Positions 17,201 through 24,204 of a stretch of 64,000 bases of DNA are shown in pieces (position 1 is the first letter of the stretch; every line of letters begins with the position of its first letter). A program made the translations under genes and the position numbers. Source of the stretch: Emticicia sp. CRIBPO (GTDB taxonomy: Bacteria; Bacteroidota; Bacteroidia; Cytophagales; Spirosomataceae); the NCBI RefSeq assembly GCF_009905725.1, contig NZ_JAAAKV010000014.1, positions 1 through 64,000 of the forward strand, given 5' to 3'. The notes beneath the pieces were generated by a model. That model saw only the letters and a list, made by a program, of their open reading frames with translations, was not told where the DNA came from and did not search any database.

Positions 17201-17483
17201 AGTGATCAGCCATCCGAAAATCAGTTTCTTATTTGAAGAGGGCCTGGAAATTGAGAATGAAAGGGAAATATTGCTCCGGGATCATGAAATCCAAAGACCC
17301 GACAGGGTGGTTTTTATAGGTGATTCCATATTCATTGTGGATTACAAAACGGGCGATAAAAAAGAAACACATAAAAAACAGCTCCGGAATTATGGAAACC
17401 TGTTTGCCAAAATGGGTTACCGGAATCTGAATTTACTGCTGATATACCTCGATCCATTACATATTGAAGACGTTAGTTTGTAA
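14235..17483 (+). CDS. UvrD/REP-type helicase-nuclease, AddA/RecB-like
   Basis: 1082 residues. Walker A is SSAGSGKTFTL (residues 9-19), motif Ia ITFTNDAANEMKHRI, motif II ILIDEFQDTSDLQ, followed by GDPKQSIYRWRGG and late motifs VTTIHKSKGLEYPVVI and MLYVGLTRP. The C-terminus carries a RecB-type nuclease motif, RPDRVVFIGDSIFIVDYKTG, with a conserved QLRNYG segment. This architecture is that of AddA: a double-strand end resection helicase-nuclease for recombination repair. The usual AddB partner is not in this window. Its start lies 84 bases from the divergent Rpn remnant. Confidence 0.88.
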   Translation: MSQFKIYSSSAGSGKTFTLTKEYLKLILQKNDPKSFRNILAITFTNDAANEMKHRILSALKGLSGDDAGAGKYAAMFEKISEELPDIEITELQNRAKAAFHAILHDYADFGVKTIDSFINQLVSSFTLDLELPYNYEIQLDKDMVLFEAAERLLSKVGFSEFADLSDTLTEFALSKVDDGKSWNNLVEDLVKFSNPLLNDQSFYLITKNDALTPKDYARIKKSIRNYKKDILDQIKAKGLDGVDLISVNGLTAKDFTQGDKGIYGFYTKLYQNPEVLFEAKFPNKYHLDAIGEDKWYPKAASAGAKVAIDSIKNGLTKIAQDVLDLKSGHLSKYLLLNEIEKVLFQLSLLRFIKEEFDLVLAEKNQVFLSEFNRKILKIVVSEPVPFIYERLGEKYDHILIDEFQDTSDLQFFNLLPLIENSLAKNNFNMIVGDPKQSIYRWRGGKVELMIHLIKSQTDKLKENDMISEIQHLQLDNLNTFISKEALVINYRSRKEIISFNNAIFEVIKEEKKADYPFIEDVFEDYKQEFRPDAPSGGHVEIEFLPYDPAEDRALDRILTIIEKAVSEGYGLGDIAVLSRTNRQSAEVAKFLDGKGYKIVSKDSLLLRNCLSVNLLIAFLELINEPGNELHRYEAVFLFFLLKFGTTPTTGQYQEMQTYIHEKETDQFLKLFERFGVVFKSADFDFLNPYTLTESLIEALSLSENKKDIPYLFTFLDLILTFYQQQSSQLQDFINHWKDIRDKSSIQTQSGEDAVTVTTIHKSKGLEYPVVIMPYAAWEYKPKAGTSVWVDLSDNSYEELAVDGKRLMAAPFILKDILKETEVSGIYKTELEMTFIESLNMLYVGLTRPTDKLYILSDLSHHNNFKGVGEFLMSYLMKTGVFEEGKYQYTISEGSFVPQKTETPQLSGGFLISNLRTSTQFKKLKIKSNASQLFDIETFEKQKDRGNKIHAGFALIKSKSDIDDAIRRLVIDGMIIETEKEEIRAYLKEVISHPKISFLFEEGLEIENEREILLRDHEIQRPDRVVFIGDSIFIVDYKTGDKKETHKKQLRNYGNLFAKMGYRNLNLLLIYLDPLHIEDVSL

Positions 17484-17496
17484 TTGACGGTTTGTT

Positions 17497-18090
17497 TTAA
17501 CTGGTTTTCAGCCAGCCTGTTATGCTTTTTCTTTCACGGCTGGCCGGAAGCACTTCATGTTCCAGTTTGTCGCTCTCAAATACTACGATCCTGCCTCCGG
17601 CCGGTGTGATATCTGTCTGACCTTCAGTGGTATAGATGCGGAGCTGGCCACCGAGATCGTCCGTCCAGTTTTCATTTAAATAGAATACCACAGACAGTTT
17701 TCTGCGGGAGTCATTACTGAACCTGTCGAGGTGTCTTTTATAAAATGTACCTACCGGGTATTTTGCGAAATGAAACTCATAAGAAGACAGGCCCAGGTAA
17801 CAGGTGAAATTCAGATAACGGATCAGGTACTCAATTTTTTCGAGGTATTTCATCTCTGCAGGAAATGCCTCGGTATTATCCAGCCAGAAAATTTCATCCC
17901 CTCTTATTTCTGCGGCTATTTCATTATTCTTGCTGATGCCTGCTTTTTTGAAAGCATTGGTTTCTGTTCTGATATTGAAGCTTTTATTTAAGTCGTCGAC
18001 TTCAGAAGAGTCCAGGAAGTCATCCAGAATACCATAACTTTTTTCTAAAATCTGTTCAATCAGCCCTTCAAACTTTAAATCGGGTTCCAT
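17497..18090 (-). CDS. PKHD-type 2OG-Fe(II) oxygenase
   Basis: 197 residues from ATG 18090; a possible start nine codons earlier seems less likely. The double-stranded beta-helix Fe site is visible: YKRHLDRF (His120, Asp122), His178 in KLEHEVLPA and the 2OG-binding Arg188 in RERKSITGWLK. The context AKYPVGTFYKRHLDRF and RKLSVVFYLNENW is characteristic of prolyl-4-hydroxylase-like bacterial enzymes (SM-20/PHD group). Some relatives hydroxylate translation factors or ribosomal proteins; the release factor 3 gene diverges next door, which is suggestive only. It converges with the helicase gene, 13 bases apart. Confidence 0.85.
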   Translation of the reverse strand: MEPDLKFEGLIEQILEKSYGILDDFLDSSEVDDLNKSFNIRTETNAFKKAGISKNNEIAAEIRGDEIFWLDNTEAFPAEMKYLEKIEYLIRYLNFTCYLGLSSYEFHFAKYPVGTFYKRHLDRFSNDSRRKLSVVFYLNENWTDDLGGQLRIYTTEGQTDITPAGGRIVVFESDKLEHEVLPASRERKSITGWLKTS

Positions 18091-18126
18091 TTTATATTTT
18101 TTATTTACTCCATGCAAATATATGCT

Positions 18127-18134
18127 TAACTTTG
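18127..18134 (+). promoter_or_regulatory. Candidate -7 box for prfC
   Basis: TAACTTTG, a full match to the Bacteroidota TAnnTTTG consensus, about 107 bases before the prfC start. No clear -33 TTTG was seen at the expected distance, so the call is tentative. Confidence 0.4.
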
Positions 18135-18241
18135 CGGCTTATTATCAAAAGAATAAACCGGTTTAGCTAAATTTCAGGCTTTTCGTATTTCTGAAATCCG
18201 GTGTTTATCTGACAAAATCGTTTTACAGACCATAAGTATTA

Positions 18242-19834
18242 ATGGAATTTCAAAAAGAATTAGAGAAAAGAAGAACATTTGCGATTATATCTCACCCGGA
18301 TGCCGGTAAAACCACACTTACCGAGAAATTATTGCTCTTTGGTGGAGCTATCCAGATAGCCGGAGCTGTAAAATCCAATAAAATTAAAAAGACGGCTACT
18401 TCAGATTTCATGGAGATAGAGAAACAGAGAGGAATTTCTGTGGCTACCTCTGTTATGACTTTTGAGTATTCCGGAAAGAAAATAAATATCCTGGATACAC
18501 CGGGTCACAAGGATTTTGCCGAAGATACTTACCGTACTCTGACGGCTGTTGACAGTGTTATTCTCGTGATTGACTGTGTGAAAGGGGTGGAGGAGCAAAC
18601 TGAAAGACTGATGGAAGTTTGCCGAATGAGAGACACGCCTGTTATTGTTTTTATTAATAAACTGGACAGGGAAGGACAGGATCCTTTCGATCTGCTTGAC
18701 GAACTGGAACAGAAGTTGTCTATCAGGGTAAGGCCGGTCACCTGGCCGGTCAACATGGGTTCTGACTTTAAGGGGGTATACCACTTGCTTGAACACCAGA
18801 TGAATTTCTTTAAGGTGAATAAAACCAGGATAGAAGATGATGTGGTAAAGTTGTCGCTGGATTCGCCGGAGTTGGATAAGAGTGTGGGAGCGAAGGATGC
18901 AAAGCAACTCAGGGACGATATTGAACTGATCAACGGGGTTTACGATGAATTCAACGAGGAGAATTATCTTAAAGGAGAAGTAGCCCCTGTTTTCTTCGGG
19001 AGTGCTGTGAATAACTTTGGGATCAAAGAACTTCTGGATTCTTTCTGTGAAATCAGCCCGCTGCCTATTTCAAGAGAAACGAATGTAAGACGTGTGTTTC
19101 CTGACGAGAAGAAATTCAGTGGTTTTGTTTTTAAAATTCACGCCAATATTGACCCCAGGCACCGCGACAGGATCGCCTTTTTGAGGATTTGCTCAGGCAA
19201 ATTTGAAAGAGGCAAGTTCTATAAACACGTGAGATCAGGCAAAGATGTAAGGTTTTCAAACCCATACATGTTTATGGCCGATTCCAAAAACGTGGTGGAT
19301 GAAGGTTTTCCCGGAGATGTAGTTGGTTTGTATGATACCGGGAACTTTAAAATCGGAGATACGCTGACAGAAGGGGAGATTATGCAGTTCACAGGTATTC
19401 CGAGCTTCTCTCCGGAGTTGTTCCGTGAGGTCATCAATACGGATCCGTTGAAAACCAAGCAGCTTGAAAAAGGAGTTGAACAACTGTCTGAGGAGGGCGT
19501 GGCTCAATTATTTACCATGCAGCCGGGTAACAGGAAAATCATCGGGACAGTGGGAGAGCTTCAGTTTGAGGTAATCCAGCACAGGCTTCTGAACGAGTAC
19601 GGGGCGAGTTGCCGTTTCGAAGGCAGGCCTTTTTCGAAAGCTTGCTGGCTGACCAGTAAAGACCAGGCTAAGCTGGACGAGTTTATCCGTCTCAAAGGAC
19701 ATTTTATCGCTTATGATAAAGATAAGAATCCTGTATTCTTAGCCGAAACCGACTGGATTCTGAGAATGAATAAGGAAAATAATCCGGATATAGAGTTCCA
19801 TACCACTTCTGAGTTTAAAGTGGCAGGATCTTAA
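18242..19834 (+). CDS. prfC: Peptide chain release factor 3
   Basis: 530 residues, the standard RF3 length. GTPase motifs are all present: G1 [16 protein letters not shown]2 region [15 protein letters not shown]3 [15 protein letters not shown]4 INKLDRE. Domains II and III follow with the RF3 signatures [17 protein letters not shown] and [13 protein letters not shown]. The factor uses GTP to recycle RF1/RF2 from the ribosome after termination. It has a leader of about 100 bases from the putative -7 box. No operon partner downstream; the desaturase gene begins 243 bases later with its own promoter-like box. Confidence 0.96.
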   Translation: MEFQKELEKRRTFAIISHPDAGKTTLTEKLLLFGGAIQIAGAVKSNKIKKTATSDFMEIEKQRGISVATSVMTFEYSGKKINILDTPGHKDFAEDTYRTLTAVDSVILVIDCVKGVEEQTERLMEVCRMRDTPVIVFINKLDREGQDPFDLLDELEQKLSIRVRPVTWPVNMGSDFKGVYHLLEHQMNFFKVNKTRIEDDVVKLSLDSPELDKSVGAKDAKQLRDDIELINGVYDEFNEENYLKGEVAPVFFGSAVNNFGIKELLDSFCEISPLPISRETNVRRVFPDEKKFSGFVFKIHANIDPRHRDRIAFLRICSGKFERGKFYKHVRSGKDVRFSNPYMFMADSKNVVDEGFPGDVVGLYDTGNFKIGDTLTEGEIMQFTGIPSFSPELFREVINTDPLKTKQLEKGVEQLSEEGVAQLFTMQPGNRKIIGTVGELQFEVIQHRLLNEYGASCRFEGRPFSKACWLTSKDQAKLDEFIRLKGHFIAYDKDKNPVFLAETDWILRMNKENNPDIEFHTTSEFKVAGS

Positions 19835-20035
19835 ATTAAAACGGCACGTTTTCAGGTTAAATGAACAATTTAAGGCTAAGGTTTGTTAATAAATCTATTG
19901 GGAGTACATCAGAGAAAAATTATAATTAATGTTTCGTAGGTTCGTTTATTCAACGATTAAGATTAATATTATTCAATTTTAGTATAAAACCTGCATTTGT
20001 TGACATCGGTCATAGTTCTTCCGAAATTCCGACAG

Positions 20036-20043
20036 TAGTTTTG
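20036..20043 (+). promoter_or_regulatory. Candidate -7 box for the desaturase gene
   Basis: TAGTTTTG, a full TAnnTTTG match 35 bases before the start codon. The -33 region lacks a clean TTTG at 19-21 bases. The rest of the 243-base gap from 19835 shows nothing else I can name. Confidence 0.45.
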
Positions 20044-20077
20044 TATAAGAATTTCAACTATTTTTAATTTCTATTTA

Positions 20078-20824
20078 ATGATCATCCTTCTGTTTTTTGT
20101 TACGCACTGGTATTTGTCGCTTTTTGCACAAACATTCTTCCTACACAGGTATGCTGCCCACAAAATGTTTACCATGAGCCCTTTTATGGAGAAATTTTTC
20201 TACTGGCTTACTTTTATATTCCAGGGTTCGTCATTTCTAAGCCCTTATGCTTATGGAGTTATGCACCGCTTGCACCATGCTCACGCTGATACCGAAGAAG
20301 ATCCGCACTCTCCGAGTTTTTCGAAGAATTTGCTTGATATGATGTGGAAGACCAAAAATTATTATACCAATATCCTTAAAAAGCACGATAACATCGCCGC
20401 TAAGTTTAAGAAGAATGTGCCTCACTGGGCGTTTATGGAACGTCTGGGTGATTCATGGGTTTCTAGAATAGGATGGGGTGTGCTTTATACTTTGTTTTAC
20501 ATTCAGTTTGCAACGCACTGGTGGATGTTCCTGTTGCTGCCTATTCATTTCCTGATGGGGCCGGTTCACGGGGTTATTATCAACTGGTATGCTCATAAAT
20601 ACGGATACCGTAATTTTGAGGTGGACGATACGGCAAGAAACCTGTTGCCTGTGGATATATTGATGATGGGTGAATCTTATCATAATAACCACCATAAATT
20701 TGGCGGCAGGGCTAATTTCGGTATCAAATGGCACGAATTTGATCCTACCTACTCGATTATCAAGCTTTTGAATGCGGTGAAGCTGATCAAGCTCAAGCCT
20801 AACAATGATCTGAATTATATGTGA
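20078..20824 (+). CDS. Acyl-CoA/fatty acid desaturase
   Basis: 248 residues with the three histidine boxes of membrane di-iron desaturases: HRYAAHK (His23, His28), MHRLHHAHADTEEDPHSP (about 62-80) and YHNNHH near residue 203. Hydrophobic stretches at residues 1-22, 38-55 and 148-176 give the expected membrane hairpins. The family introduces a cis double bond, usually delta-9, into acyl chains and so tunes membrane fluidity. It is shorter than the eukaryote-like members (about 300 aa or more), as are many Bacteroidota versions. Followed by a strong bidirectional terminator shared with aroK. Confidence 0.88.
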   Translation: MIILLFFVTHWYLSLFAQTFFLHRYAAHKMFTMSPFMEKFFYWLTFIFQGSSFLSPYAYGVMHRLHHAHADTEEDPHSPSFSKNLLDMMWKTKNYYTNILKKHDNIAAKFKKNVPHWAFMERLGDSWVSRIGWGVLYTLFYIQFATHWWMFLLLPIHFLMGPVHGVIINWYAHKYGYRNFEVDDTARNLLPVDILMMGESYHNNHHKFGGRANFGIKWHEFDPTYSIIKLLNAVKLIKLKPNNDLNYM

Positions 20825-20840
20825 TCTTTCACATAAGGAT

Positions 20841-20885
20841 ATAAACAAAAAACACGATCTGATTCAGATCGTGTTTTTTGTTTAT
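20841..20885. terminator. Bidirectional terminator between desaturase and aroK genes
   Basis: A perfect inverted repeat with 22-base arms (20841-20862 and 20864-20885) around a single T. Core stem ACACGATCTGA/TCAGATCGTGT is flanked by A and T runs, so it can end transcription from either side. Confidence 0.9.
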
Positions 20886-20903
20886 AGTGTAATTCTGTAT
20901 TGA

Positions 20904-21428
20904 TCAGACTTTGTTTTTGGCAAAATGAGCATCAATAATCCACAATATGGTATTTGCATCTGTATCACCTTCGATCACGATATCTGCCATTTTGAAGAAC
21001 CGCTCACGCTCGTTGTAGGTGTTGTTCAGTTTGTCAAGAAGATTTTCGCTCTCAAGGTTGTGCAGAGGTCTGTAATTCCTTTTTGAAGCCCTCATCCTCT
21101 CTTCAAGTTTTTCGGGGCTCACATCCAGAAATACGCTTATGCCGTTTTCTTTGATATACTTCATATTGTCATGAAAACAGGGCGTTCCACCACCTGTAGC
21201 AATGACAGCTTTCGTATTTTTATCAATCTTTTTTAACTGTTCAGACTCTACTTTTCTAAAATATTCCTCTCCTTCGAGGCTGAAAATTTCGCTGATTTTT
21301 TTTCCTTCCGAAACTTCAATTTTTTTATCCAGATCAATGAATTCGTAGTTGAGCTCTTTTGCCAATTGTCTTCCGAGTGTACTTTTACCTGATGAGGGCA
21401 TTCCCAACATAAAAATATTAGTCGTCAT
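20904..21428 (-). CDS. aroK: Shikimate kinase
   Basis: 174 residues, the usual size. P-loop GMPSSGKSTLGRQLA (residues 9-23), shikimate-binding FIDLDKKIE (Asp) and TGGGTPC (about 78-84), and lid region RASKRNYRPLH. It phosphorylates shikimate at O-3 in the aromatic amino acid pathway. It begins 31 bases after the stop of the DoxX-type gene on the same strand, so the two are probably co-transcribed. The strong terminator lies downstream. Confidence 0.93.
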   Translation of the reverse strand: MTTNIFMLGMPSSGKSTLGRQLAKELNYEFIDLDKKIEVSEGKKISEIFSLEGEEYFRKVESEQLKKIDKNTKAVIATGGGTPCFHDNMKYIKENGISVFLDVSPEKLEERMRASKRNYRPLHNLESENLLDKLNNTYNERERFFKMADIVIEGDTDANTILWIIDAHFAKNKV

Positions 21429-21459
21429 CCTTTACTGTAAGTGCTGTTTTGGTTTGTAA

Positions 21460-22578
21460 TTATTTTTTGGTCAATAAGTCTAAAACTTTTTCGCTGCTTG
21501 GAATATTATTAATACTCCATTTTTTGATCACTACGCCATTTTCTAACAAAATGAGGCATGGATTTGTTCGGGCCATAGTCTTGAGTACCTTTTCATCTGT
21601 CGCAAAATAAGGGAACGACAGTTTATGTTTTTTGTGGAATTTTTCAAAATCCTGAAACACGACCGAGGTAAGAATCATAGGCTCAATACCTTTTTTCGAC
21701 ACTTTTTTTGATGTCGTGATCATCCTCGATAATTCGTTTTCGTCGATACCATCGATATATTTGAATATAAGGAGCAGTTTTTTGCCTTCAAAAGCGGTTG
21801 TAGTCAGGTCATTACCTGCAGTGTCTGTAATGGCAAAGTCCGTAATTTTAGAACGCAGCAGTTCTTCATTCAGGATTTCTGAGCTCAGGTACTTATATTT
21901 TAAAGTATCCATGAGATACTCGGCACTTTCAATTTCTTCATTTTTAGACTTATCCAGGAATTTGTAATTCAGTTCAGGCTTGACTCCCGTCGGCTTCATC
22001 TGGTCAGGAATGCTTTTCCCGGCCGCATAAGGTAAGAAATCCAGGATAGGGAGATAGGTCAGACCATAAATACCGATACCAAAAGCAAGGATGGTGGCGA
22101 TGAGGGTCATCGGCGTTCCTAAACTCGAGTCTTTGAAGTTCTTCCGGTAGGCAAAAATGATCAGGATCACAAAAAGGCTGATGATGTCTTTGGTAAATGA
22201 ATCCCACGGTTTCAGTTTGAGGAAATCACCAAAACATCCGCAATCAGTCACTTTATTAAAGAATGCCGAATAGAAAGTAAGGAAAGTAAAGAAGACCATG
22301 AGGCCCAGTACAATCCAGATAACTTTGGAAACCTTGAAATTAAACAGTAAAGCTACTCCCAGGATCAGTTCAGAAGCACAAAAAACCAGTGAGAGCGTTT
22401 GTGACTGTGAAGCGAGGAATTCAAAAAGCTGAGAAAGAGCCGGAACGTCACCTGCAAAGACCTCAAAGTATTCCTGAAGTTTCAGTCCGGTTCCGTATGG
22501 ATCAACAACTTTGACAAAACCCGAAAAGATAAATTCTATACCAACTAATATTCTCGCAATGTTTGCTATTATTTTCAT
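21460..22578 (-). CDS. BT_3928-like DoxX/MauE-type membrane protein with thioredoxin-like C-terminus
   Basis: 372 residues. The first about 190 residues hold four to five membrane helices of DoxX/MauE type, with the motif TDCGCFGDFLKLKPWDSF between helices. After a linker, residues about 240-372 have a thioredoxin-like pattern (KKLLLIFKYIDGI, PMILTSVVFQDFEKFHKK, FPYFATDEKVLKTMARTNPCLILLENGVVIKKWS) but no CxxC active site, so redox catalysis by the usual mechanism is unlikely. Related Bacteroidota proteins go by BT_3928 family; function not established. It lies between the DUF1599 gene upstream and aroK downstream on one strand. Confidence 0.8.
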   Translation of the reverse strand: MKIIANIARILVGIEFIFSGFVKVVDPYGTGLKLQEYFEVFAGDVPALSQLFEFLASQSQTLSLVFCASELILGVALLFNFKVSKVIWIVLGLMVFFTFLTFYSAFFNKVTDCGCFGDFLKLKPWDSFTKDIISLFVILIIFAYRKNFKDSSLGTPMTLIATILAFGIGIYGLTYLPILDFLPYAAGKSIPDQMKPTGVKPELNYKFLDKSKNEEIESAEYLMDTLKYKYLSSEILNEELLRSKITDFAITDTAGNDLTTTAFEGKKLLLIFKYIDGIDENELSRMITTSKKVSKKGIEPMILTSVVFQDFEKFHKKHKLSFPYFATDEKVLKTMARTNPCLILLENGVVIKKWSINNIPSSEKVLDLLTKK

Positions 22579-22648
22579 GTCTTTTGTAAAACGGTTTGTG
22601 AATGAGTCATTTTATTAACGCTCATAAACTATTTTAATCTGGTGAGAT

Positions 22649-23203
22649 TTATTGTTGCTGATTTTGAACCTGCTGAAGTTTTATAAGGCAAAAAACGGCA
22701 TAATTCACAATATCCTGATATCCTGACTTTACGCCTTCCGATATAATAGTGACACCCTCGTTGTCTTCTATCTGTTTAATCCTGAATAATTTCATGAGAA
22801 TGATGTCGGTCATTGAACTCACCCGCATATCTCTCCAGGCTTCACCGTAATCATGATTTTTGTTAAAAAGCAGTTCTTTTATTTCTTTTATCTGCTGCTG
22901 ATAAGCCGACGAAATATCGGCATTCGAACTGTTGTCTTTTTTTGCTTCGTTCTGACTGATCTGAATCAGGGCCATTACGCAGTAATTAATGATACCGATA
23001 AATTCCGGTATTTGCCCCTCATCCACTCTTGAAAATCCATTGTCCTGAATGGTCCTTATTCTCTGGGCTTTGATAAAAATCTGGTCAGTGATAGAAGGTA
23101 AACGCAAAATTTTCCAGGAAGTACCATAATCCTGGTTCTTTTTGGTGAAAATGTCAAAGCAAAGTGAAATAATATGAGAATACTCCTGTTCAGTACTATT
23201 CAT
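22649..23203 (-). CDS. DUF1599 (tandem) protein
   Basis: 184 residues from ATG 23203; the open frame continues upstream into the divergent folP gene, so the inner start is chosen. The protein is a tandem duplication: KKNQDYGTSWKILRLPS and TDQIFIKAQRIRTIQD (residues 21-54) recur as NKNHDYGEAWRDMRVSS and TDIILMKLFRIKQIED (114-147), each followed by a GIINYCVMALI / DIVNYAVFCLI helix. This is DUF1599 (PF07659, from memory), reported near nucleotide-modification genes and common beside folP in Bacteroidota. No catalytic role is known to me. Intergenic space to folP is 40 bases. Confidence 0.8.
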   Translation of the reverse strand: MNSTEQEYSHIISLCFDIFTKKNQDYGTSWKILRLPSITDQIFIKAQRIRTIQDNGFSRVDEGQIPEFIGIINYCVMALIQISQNEAKKDNSSNADISSAYQQQIKEIKELLFNKNHDYGEAWRDMRVSSMTDIILMKLFRIKQIEDNEGVTIISEGVKSGYQDIVNYAVFCLIKLQQVQNQQQ

Positions 23204-23243
23204 TAGTCGAAAAATAGAAACTTTTTTGTTTTTTTGCAAATCT

Positions 23244-24080
23244 ATGAAAAAAAGCTTGAACATACAGGGAAGAATTCTCGATTTATCACATCCTGTGGTT
23301 ATGGGCATTCTCAACATTACCCCGGATTCTTTCTTTGAGGGGAGCCGGTTTATGGATAATGAGAGTCTGTTTCTTGAAAAAGCTGCTGAGATGGTGAGGG
23401 CAGGGGCTGGCATTCTGGACATAGGAGGTTACTCTACCCGTCCGGGAGCTAAGGAGGTCAGTGCTACTGAAGAAAAAGCCAGGGTTGTTCCTGCGGTACG
23501 TCTTTTAAAAGCCCGGTTTCCGGATTTGCTGGTTTCCGTTGATACATTCAGGGCCGATGTGGCAGAGGCCTGTATTAAGGAAGGGGCTGATATTATTAAT
23601 GATGTTTCCGGCGGAGATCTGGATGAGCGGATGTTCGATGTAATTTCAGAAAATAAAGTTCCGTATATATTAATGCATATGAGAGGAAAACCTTCAGAAA
23701 TGCAGAACCACATTCAGTACAACAATTTCTTAACAGAGGTATGCCGGGAGTTGCAGTATAAAGTCAGCCGTCTCTATAAAATGGGGGTAAGCGATCTGAT
23801 TATCGATCCGGGATTTGGTTTCTCGAAGACCCTGGATCAGAACTACAGTTTATTGAAACATTTAAGGTTATTTGAGATTTTCGACCTTCCGGTCCTGGCT
23901 GGTTTGTCCAGAAAATCAATGATTTACAGATTTTTTAATTCAGCCCCTGAGGAATCCCTGAACGCAACGACAGCCCTAAATATGTTCGCATTGACACAAG
24001 GGGCAAGTATTTTGCGGGTTCATGATGTGGCAGAAGCCAGGCAAACCGCAGACCTGTTTGTCAAACTGAGCAATTCGTAA
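23244..24080 (+). CDS. folP: Dihydropteroate synthase
   Basis: 278 residues from ATG 23244; six more codons are open upstream but the family begins here. All signature stretches are visible: MGILNITPDSFFEGS, LDIGGYSTRPGA, INDVSGGDLDE, ILMHMRG, IDPGFGFSKT and LAGLSRKS. It condenses p-aminobenzoate with dihydropterin pyrophosphate in folate synthesis and is the target of sulfonamides. It diverges from the DUF1599 gene. In many Bacteroidota a diadenylate cyclase gene follows folP; here the next gene is a surface protein instead. Confidence 0.95.
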   Translation: MKKSLNIQGRILDLSHPVVMGILNITPDSFFEGSRFMDNESLFLEKAAEMVRAGAGILDIGGYSTRPGAKEVSATEEKARVVPAVRLLKARFPDLLVSVDTFRADVAEACIKEGADIINDVSGGDLDERMFDVISENKVPYILMHMRGKPSEMQNHIQYNNFLTEVCRELQYKVSRLYKMGVSDLIIDPGFGFSKTLDQNYSLLKHLRLFEIFDLPVLAGLSRKSMIYRFFNSAPEESLNATTALNMFALTQGASILRVHDVAEARQTADLFVKLSNS

Positions 24081-24130
24081 GTTTACTGACCGTAAAATAA
24101 TATTATGTCTTAAATTTCTGATAAAAATTT

Positions 24131-24159
24131 TTTGGGAGAAAGAAAATGCTCTATATTTA
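24131..24159 (+). promoter_or_regulatory. Candidate promoter of the FN3/T9SS protein gene
   Basis: TTTG (24131-24134), 17 bases, TATATTTA followed by CG (24152-24159). The -7 box resembles that of the second SusC gene (TAAATTTACG). Spacing is a little short for the consensus. Confidence 0.4.
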
Positions 24160-24204
24160 CGATTACATAAACTGTTACCCATATTAAATCTTAAATATAC
24201 TATT

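Noticed and set aside
18135-18241. Riboswitch in the prfC leader
   Set aside because: No known aptamer pattern was recognised; only a leader of about 100 bases.
20841-20885. Long perfect inverted repeat as an insertion-sequence end or attachment site
   Set aside because: Placed between convergent genes with A and T runs on both sides; a bidirectional terminator explains it.
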